DNA from: Eonycteris spelaea
Taxonomy: Eukaryota > Chordata > Mammalia > Chiroptera > Pteropodidae
Assembly (NCBI GenBank): GCA_003508835.1
Contig: PUFA01000014.1
Span: forward strand, 1,054,001-1,118,000
Reading direction: 5' to 3'
Length of the DNA stretch: 64,000 nt
The translations under genes were made by a program, and so were the position numbers. Below the pieces are notes generated by a model. It was not told where the DNA came from. It searched no databases and was given only the letters and a program-made list of their open reading frames with translations. How positions within the stretch are numbered: position 1 is the stretch's first letter; each line of letters starts with the position of its first letter. Below are positions 58,040 to 64,000 of the stretch, piece after piece.

Positions 58040-58315
58040 AAGAGAATATCATAGACCAGGGGGCTTATACACAGCGGGAATTTACTCATCACAGCTTTGG
58101 AGGCCGGAAGTCCAAGATCAAGCCACCAGCGGATGTGACGTCTCGTGAGGGCCTGCTTCCTGATTCGTAGATGGCATCTTCTCACTGTGTCCTCATGTGT
58201 TGGATGGGCAGAGAGCTTTCTGAGGTCACGAGTCCCATCTGTGAGGCTTGACCCTCACGACCTACTTACCTCCCAGAGACCCCACCTCCAACACTGTCAC
58301 TTGCGGGTTAGGTTA
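58040..58315 (-). mobile_element. MaLR-type LTR (antisense)
   Basis: 'agagaatatcatagaccagggggcttatacacagcggg', 'cacagctttggaggccggaagtccaagatcaag', 'ctcactgtgtcctcatgtg', 'agagctttctgaggtcacgagtcccatc', 'cttacctcccagagaccccacctcc' follow the reversed LTR. It is more decayed than the copy at 56262. Confidence 0.88.
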
Positions 58316-59038
58316 TTAAAGTGTGATTTTGTGCAGAAAACACACACTGTTCATAATGTAACAGTAGATGCGATACGATTCCAGTGATGAAGAAACTTAT
58401 AATCAATTTAGTGCGATAAAACAAGGACACAAAAAGCTAAGAAACAATAGAGTTGTTCTATAAAATTATAATATTGTGGTAGATTAAAAAAGGTCAATTA
58501 ATCAGTAAGAATTTTAGGCAATGGGCACAGATGATTCATGTTACATATAAGTTGATTCTTAATGGATGGTTCCATCAGCATTTACCTGTAAAGTATCTGC
58601 AAATTGTAATTTTCATATTACATATTCCTGTGGCCATTCTTAAGATGTATATATCCAAGAATATAAGCATATATATTTAATGTTCTAATACTGTAAATGG
58701 CATTTCACAGATTAATTTAAGAAGTCTGAAATTGTTTTCAATCAAGAGAAAATATATCTCTACATCGAAAAGCTGTTCTAAATTCCCAGAGTATAGATCC
58801 ATGCTAATTTAAGATTAGTATTAAAATTACAGACACAATCAGAAGAAGGCTAATTTATATGTCAAGATGTGTTCATCATTTTTCAAACTATATTTTAAAA
58901 ATCAAGTTTCTTTGATATGTATGGAAATCACATACCACATCATACCCATGATGACTATTTTTATATTGAATTTGGTAAGCATGATCAGCAAACTTTAAAT
59001 TTCTAATAAAGACAAGTCTAATGTAAAAAACATATAAT
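58316..59038. other. Unassigned AT-rich stretch, contains the source of a duplicated segment
   Basis: AT-rich single-copy-looking text. Positions 58780-58866 recur with three mismatches at 59636-59722 inside the L1 that follows. The stretch itself resembles no family I know. Confidence 0.6.
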
Positions 59039-60030
59039 CCCAACTCAATAACAACAAAAACCAAACGATCCAATCCAAAAATGGGCAGACAACCTGAACA
59101 GACACTTCTTCCTAGAGGACATACAAATGGCCAACAAATATATGAAAAGATGCTCAACATCGCTAGCTATTAGGGAAATGCAAACAAAAAACACAATGAG
59201 ATACCATCTCACACCTGTTGGAACAGTTATAATCAGTAGGACAAGTAATAACAAATGCTGGAGAAGATGTGGAGAAAAAGGAACCCTCGTACACTGCTGG
59301 TGGGACTGAAAATTGGTACAGCCACTGTGGAAAAGAATATGGAGTTTCCTCAAAAAAACAAGAATTGATCTACCATATGATCCAGCAATCCCTCTACTGG
59401 GTATTTACCCCAAAGACTTGAAAACTCATATCTGAAAAGATATTTGTACATTAATGTTCATAGCAGCACTATTCAAGGTGGCCAGGACATAGAAGCAACA
59501 AAAGTGTCCTACAATAGACGATTGGATAAAGAAGCTGTGGTACATATATTCAGGGAATATGACTCAGCCATAAGAAGAGATGAAATACGCCATTTGCGAC
59601 AACGTGGGTGGACCTCGAGATAATCATGCTAAGCGAAATTCCCAGAGTATAGATCCATGCTAATTTAAGATTAGTATTAAAATGACAGACACAATCAGTA
59701 GAAGGCTAATTTCTATGTCAAGCCAGACAGAAAAAGTTGAAAATCACATGATGTCACTTATATGTGGGTATAAACCTAAAAGCAACAAAAAAAAAACAAG
59801 ACAAACACCCAGAGGTTCATGGACGTGGACAATAGACGAGTGGTAACCAGAGGGTGGGGATGGGGAGGAGGCAGGAGGTAGACGGGGTACGGGAGGTCAA
59901 ATATGTGGGGACGGAAAGAAATCCAACTATGGGAGGTGAACACACAGTGTAAATAAACATGTGCCTTATTGTTAAAATGTACAGCTGAAACTTAATGGAT
60001 TTGCTAACCAATGTCACTATAAAAAATTAG
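59039..60030 (+). mobile_element. L1 LINE, C-terminal ORF2 and 3' UTR (sense), with internal templated insertion
   Basis: Text from 'ccaaacgatccaatccaaaaatggg' through 'gagataccatctcacacctgttgg', 'atggccaacaaatatatgaaaag', 'cactgctggtgggactg' and 'gactcagccataagaagag' is the end of L1 ORF2. The 3' UTR follows ('agtggtaaccagagg', 'ggtgaacacacagtgtaaa', 'ctaaccaatgtcac'). The frame is broken and the copy is 5'-truncated. Between the L1 words GCGAAAT and AAGCCAGAC sits an 80-bp segment that does not belong to L1. The A tail has decayed into the simple repeat at 60031-60094. Confidence 0.92.
59636..59722 (+). repeat. Templated insertion: copy of 58780-58866 inside the L1
   Basis: The 87-base segment matches 58780-58866 in direct orientation with three substitutions and no gaps. 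AAAT at the left and AAG at the right are shared by the L1 target and the source, so the inserted bases proper are 59640-59719. There is no tail and no target-site duplication, so it is not a retroposon. Confidence 0.93.
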
Positions 60031-60094
60031 GACGAGAAAGAAGAAGAAAGAAAGGAAGGAATGGAGGGAGGGAGGGAGGGAGGGAGGGAGGGAG
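60031..60094 (+). repeat. Purine simple repeat grown from the L1 tail (GAAA, GGAA, GGGA)
   Basis: AGAAG-, GGAA- and then GGGA-type units follow the L1 3' end directly. The GGGA block (about 60064-60094) has about eight G-triplets in a row and could form a G-quadruplex. Confidence 0.93.
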
Positions 60095-60284
60095 GATAAT
60101 CCAAACACACGAATAACCTTTAAACTTGATGAATTCACGAAATTGTGAAAATACCTCAAAATTTGTATTATCAACTGGATTATGGGCTCCTCATGAAATA
60201 AGACTTTTTGAATTTTTAGAAATCACTAAATCTTATTAACAATACTGATGTAGAAAACGGGAAATTAATGCTTATAACTACTGT
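60095..60284. other. Unassigned stretch
   Basis: Nothing was assigned. Confidence 0.45.
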
Positions 60285-60460
60285 CGATTTAGTCGCTACT
60301 AAGCATAAGGCATTATTCTAGGTGCTAGATATGTGGTAGGACCAATATCCTTTTTTTCAGGGAGCGTAGCTTTTAATGAGGAGAGAGAGATAAGAAGAAA
60401 TAATATACAAGGTGCCAAGTGTGCTGTGGATCATGAGAAAAGCAAACTGCAGACAGGCCA
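60285..60460 (-). mobile_element. L2 LINE fragment (antisense)
   Basis: 'taggtgctagatatgtggtagg', 'gggagcgtagcttttaatgaggagagagagataag', 'ggtgccaagtgtgctgtgg' follow the reversed L2 3' region. Confidence 0.65.
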
Positions 60461-61619
60461 TAGAGCGATGTGGTGCGGCTGGGTTTTGTTTGTTTCTTTG
60501 TTTGTTTGTTTTTGGTGCGCTGTATTGGCATCTTTCAAAAAGCAAAATTTGAACAGAGACAATAATTTGAAGGAACAGCCAGCGAGGGACCTGGGGAAAG
60601 TGTTTCCTGAGCCGTTGCGGGAAACCAGCCTCGCGGGGTGTGCGGGAGCAGAGCGGGGCTGAGCGGCCACTCGGGGCATCGCCGCGTTGGAGCTGGTGAG
60701 GAGGGCACGCTGGGGCCATGGTTTTGGGAATCAGGGGACCACAGCAGACTCATCTCTCCGGGGAACAAGTGGGCCGGAGTCCAGTCCAGAGGTTATTTTA
60801 ATAATCGAGTCAGGAGACAATGATAAAAAAAAAAAAATCCAGGGAAGGGTTAATCCTCCTCTCAGAGCAGATATGAAGCAACAGAAAACAGTGCGTTCGC
60901 AATGTGCCCTGGAAAAAGGAGCCCAGCAACCTTCCCTGTCAGTATCCTGACTTCGTCAGAGTTAACGTCTCAGTTCAAAGTTCCCCACACATCAACTTTC
61001 TCTCCTATCATAACTTTTCATGGGACACAAGTTGTGAATTTATTTCACAGTTGATCCAAAGGCATTTATATCTGTGCTTATTTGGGGATGGAGACTAACT
61101 TCGTTCATCTTAAAATCGAGTTAAATAAATAAGAAGAATTCACTTCCTGCTGACTCCCTGCTGTATTTTTTATTAAAATAATCTATATGACATCAGTTCT
61201 AACAAGTTTCTGAAAATCATCTGGTCAGAAAATTATAGGAAAGAGCCGCTTAGCCAACTATTCCTTAGAGGGTGTCTGTCTCCCCCAGGTCTCTGTTTAG
61301 GTATCTGCAGGCCCTTGGCTTCTAGGGCTCGTGTTCTTTCCATTGATATGTCAGTAGAGTGAAAATCTTAAAATAGATCCAAGTCCAGTACAAAATCCTG
61401 CTCACGGTTCCGTTTTCAGTTGTTAACTCTTACGCTCTTCGTAGCGCCCCCTTAACCACCTTCTGTATCAGGAATTGCCAGTGCCTTTGTCTGGAGGATT
61501 CGGCTTCAAGGAAATGTTTGAGGAGGGGACGTGGAAGGAAAAGGGTCCAAAATACATGTACACGATATAATAATTACAGGAAAAAATATATATATATACA
61601 TTTAGCAACCTGTACATGC
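60461..61619. other. Unassigned stretch
   Basis: A TTTG-rich tract (about 60484-60510) and a 13-base A run (60825-60837) are present. No gene or dispersed family was assigned. Confidence 0.45.
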
Positions 61620-62010
61620 AAAATTTTATTTTGGAAAGAAGAGCCTATCAAAGCATATCATTTTAATTATACTTCTATTACCCCGAGACTATGAAAGTGT
61701 ATATTAAATTAATGGAATGGATTGCTTTGGTTCCGCAGTGGCTGTTAGCAGGGAGGGCTCCCAGTTTTCTTATTATGTACATCACTAACTTTAATTGCAT
61801 TAGGCTGAGCTGGGAGAGCTATTTTTAGGAAATATTTCATCCACAAAACAATTTCTGTTGGCTGGCTGCCTACCCAGCGCCAGGACTGAGGTTTCTCTCG
61901 CAAATGGTAACTTATTACTTCTGCCACTCTTGCTTGAGCACAAGCCACCTTATTAAAACTACCCAGAATAACTCCGGCCCCGAAGACCATCCGCTGAGGT
62001 TCCTGGCAGA
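61620..62010. promoter_or_regulatory. Candidate regulatory element with perfect MEF2-like site
   Basis: This repeat-free block contains CTATTTTTAG (61819-61828), a perfect match to the MEF2 consensus. Close by are 'tttaattgcattagg' (homeodomain-like), 'acaaaacaat' (SOX/FOX-like) and TTGGCTGGCTGCC (NFI-like). These are word matches only, and conservation across species would be needed to support function. Confidence 0.28.
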
Positions 62011-62544
62011 AAACTGGTGAGGCGGGATGGGAGGGCTTCCTCTGTTGACATCAGTGACAAAGTGCGTAGACACAGTGTGTCTGAGTGGGCACGCGCATCG
62101 TGACCGGACATCAGCATGCAGCATGGGGATGACACGCTGGGGTTCCTGCAGGTAAGGGAGATCGTCGCCCACTCCACGCCAAACATGAAGGTTTTATAAA
62201 ACAAAAGCTAAAAGCACAGAGGACGTTTGTTCTCAGCGGTCTGTGCTTGGTGACCCACGTCGTCTGTATCTGGCTTCGAAGCACAGCCGCACTCAGTGCT
62301 GGGAGCTCAGGACTGTCACCAACACCTTGATGCCCAATGCCGAGGTCTCGATCGGAGCCCAGGAATTGCAGGTTGGAAGAAACTTTGAAAAAGTGACGTT
62401 CTCCAAGCCCGCCACTGGATGTATAAGTCCACCGAGGACAAGTGACACAGCCTTCGAGAAGTAAAATCTGGCAGTTTCTGAAATGTCAGACAGGTATTGC
62501 TCAAGCCAACGAGTCACCTGCTATAAAAATCTCTCTGTACGCGC
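62011..62544. other. Unassigned stretch
   Basis: Nothing was assigned. Confidence 0.45.
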
Positions 62545-62680
62545 TCATGATACGGGCAAAGGCATGTGTAGCACTGCTTGAAATTAAGAAAAATTAGGAG
62601 TAACTTGACTACTTCTTCAAGATATTTAAATAAACTAAGGTATGTTTATACCATGAAACACCATGGAGCTGTTTTTTTTT
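62545..62680 (+). mobile_element. Old L1 LINE fragment (L1ME-like, sense)
   Basis: 'gaaattaagaaaaattaggagtaacttgactacttcttcaagatatttaaataaactaagg' and 'ataccatgaaacaccatggagctg' match the ORF2-to-3' UTR passage of L1ME-type LINEs. Confidence 0.6.
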
Positions 62681-62713
62681 TTTTAATGATATAAACCTTA
62701 TATATCATTAAAA
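62681..62713. other. Perfect 13-bp AT-rich inverted repeat
   Basis: TTTTAATGATATA (62681-62693) and its reverse complement TATATCATTAAAA (62701-62713) flank a 7-base loop. It lies at the right edge of the L1 fragment. Confidence 0.85.
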
Positions 62714-63267
62714 GTTTTCAATAGGCATTAATTGTACATTCATAGTACACCATAGTATATATTTACATGGTTATAAAATAATTTATGTAATATAATTTTT
62801 ACATTACATAATGTATAGACATACATAGATTTTACGTATGTGAAATTTATATCTCTACCTCTGTACATATTTTACATCTATGAAATAGCCTTGGTGTATA
62901 CTCATGTGCACCTCCATTGTGCATACATAACTTCAAGGAAAGTGCAGCAATAAACTTTTAATGAGGACGGAAATGAGTTTAAAGGGGGGCGCGGGTGTGG
63001 GAATTATTCGCTTTATTCTATATTCATTTACGGGTTTCATTTTCTCATTATAACTGTGTGTTTATCTATTGCTTGTGTAGCTGGAGATTACATACGAACT
63101 CAAAAGACACCAGAACCACTAGAAGAGTTAGTTGTGCGCCCAAGTCACCCCACCACTTGGTGGGAACCAACATGGGCACCGCGGATGAGCTTTCTAGAAT
63201 GTAATCGTCAGCGTCCTGGGACTCGGGCCTGCGAGGGACGGCAGGAGTGGGCAGCAGTGGGAAACCC
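62714..63267. other. AT-rich, then unassigned, stretch
   Basis: Positions 62720-62890 are AT-rich with recurring ACATA- and TTTAC-type words. The rest holds nothing that I recognise. Confidence 0.45.
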
Positions 63268-63372
63268 CTATTGAGTCCCTACTGTGTTCAAGGCATGCTG
63301 TCCGTGCTTCCCGCGGGGTAATGGATTATTCATCCTCAAAGCAAACCCACCGGGCAGCTGTCGTTGTCCCTC
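63268..63372 (-). mobile_element. MIR SINE (antisense), left piece of a split copy
   Basis: 'attgagtccctactgtgttcaaggcatgctg', 'taatggattattcatcctcaaagcaaaccc', 'gcagctgtcgttgtccc' is the reversed MIR from its 3' end to its middle. Confidence 0.8.
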
Positions 63373-63696
63373 TGGAATATGTTTACACCACGGCGGCGTA
63401 ACCCCCTACGCAGGCCGCACAATCGCTCCCTCGCTCTGACGCCGACTTCAGCTTTGGTCGGTGGGACAGGAGCCGACGTCCCCTACCAGAAGCTCAGAAA
63501 GTGTGTGGATTAGGGGCTGCCCGGCCTCTCTGCTGGGGCCCTCCGCAACCATGTGCGCGAGCCTAGCCAGCATCCCGAAGGAAGATGCGACACGTGGAGA
63601 CCTTCCGCCCCCCTCCCTCGATCAGCATCCCGCGTGAAGGAGGCCCTCCGCCACCCCGGCCTCAGCTGAGCTGGCCGTGACTGCCGAGGGACAGCG
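63373..63696. other. CpG-rich insert splitting the MIR
   Basis: CCTCTG occurs at 63369-63374 and again at 63697-63702, so the insert sits between 6-bp direct repeats in the middle of one MIR. The body is GC-rich and CpG-rich. It lacks a poly(A) tail, and it matches no SINE or LTR that I know. Confidence 0.55.
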
Positions 63697-63810
63697 CCTC
63701 TGTTCTACAGACGAGGAAACGGAGGTCGGATCACTGGTGAGTGGCAGTGCTGGGGGTCAAACCCGAGCGGTAGGCTCCCGAGCCGAGACGCGACACCGCT
63801 GACTGTCCTT
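63697..63810 (-). mobile_element. MIR SINE (antisense), right piece of a split copy
   Basis: 'ttctacagacgaggaaacggaggtcggatcactgg', 'gagtggcagtgctgggggtcaaacccgagcgg' and 'ctcccgagccgagacgcgacaccgctg' continue the same MIR from the middle to its tRNA-related end. Confidence 0.85.
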
Positions 63811-64000
63811 CGCGTGGCGCTCGTGACAAGGCAGGCGCTATTCGTCTTCACCCGTTTTCCCCTAAGCCCTGCCCTCCTCCCCGGCCATGCCCGCCGCCTC
63901 GCGCATCTTCAAAGGGAAGGCAATTTCGTAGAAATGTTACCGCCACACGTGAGGCCTTTGGAGTCTTACAAAAACCTTCTAGGTAAGAACTATTCTCCTT
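63811..64000. other. Unassigned end of window
   Basis: Nothing was recognised. Confidence 0.5.

Noticed and set aside
59039..60030. A potentially active L1
   Set aside because: It is 5'-truncated to under 1 kb, carries frame breaks and holds a foreign 80-bp insertion.
63697..63810. A tRNA gene suggested by tRNA-like B-box text
   Set aside because: The tRNA-like part belongs to an antisense MIR SINE, and no cloverleaf can be completed.

Overview
This window is nuclear DNA of a placental mammal, and I find no protein-coding gene that I can support in it. The mammalian assignment rests on the repeats: dispersed MIR and L2 fragments, MaLR and ERVL long terminal repeats, L1 LINE fragments, a hAT transposon fossil, two 5S-rRNA-derived retrocopies and many CA/TG microsatellites. 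The two L1 3' ends, at 355-725 and 59039-60030, share a 3' UTR that reads like laurasiatherian L1 families, closest in my memory to bats. No primate Alu, carnivore tRNA-Lys SINE, ruminant BovB or horse ERE is visible. 5S-derived SINEs are known in fruit bats, so a pteropodid bat is my best guess, at low confidence. Ordinary 5S pseudogenes occur in all mammals.

Layout. Positions 1-11,800 hold an antisense L1 3' end, a CpG-rich block at 3.1-3.8 kb with a TATA-like (TA)n at its edge, an L2/MIR patch at 5.5-6.1 kb, the first 5S retrocopy at 7.4 kb and a MaLR LTR at 9.4 kb. From 11.86 to 16.8 kb runs a strongly GC- and CpG-rich block. It starts with a poly(T) tract 15 bases from a reversed AATAAA and contains long open frames that I judge to be composition artefacts. 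From 16.8 to 18.2 kb lies an old antisense L1. From 18.4 to 31 kb there are LTRs, a minisatellite, the second 5S retrocopy, L2/MIR pieces and an ERVL-type LTR swollen by a GATA/GACA microsatellite. A hAT transposase fossil lies at 31.1-31.9 kb, followed by an antisense L1 at 34-35 kb.

From 38.3 to 39 kb sits a second ERVL-type LTR carrying a nested retrocopy of a polyadenylated RNA with a 15-bp target-site duplication. The 43.1-43.6 kb stretch has HNF1-, FOXA-, TCF- and POU-like words and is a candidate regulatory element. An old sense L1 follows at 44.3-45.1 kb, and a CpG-rich block with a 30/31-bp minisatellite at 45.7-46.4 kb. A second CpG-rich block with an embedded MIR lies at 50.9-51.8 kb. 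MaLR LTRs follow at 56.3 and 58.0 kb. The L1 at 59.0-60.0 kb is interrupted by an 80-bp copy of DNA from about 0.86 kb upstream. The last kilobase has a MIR split by a roughly 325-bp CpG-rich insert between 6-bp direct repeats.

The window is best read as intergenic or intronic repeat-rich DNA, with several GC/CpG-rich patches of the kind found in recombination-rich or subtelomeric mammalian regions. There is no operon or pathway to describe. The points of interest are the insertion histories and a few candidate regulatory blocks. Repeat family names come from reading against remembered consensus patterns, and boundaries are approximate to about 10-30 bases unless a junction is stated.
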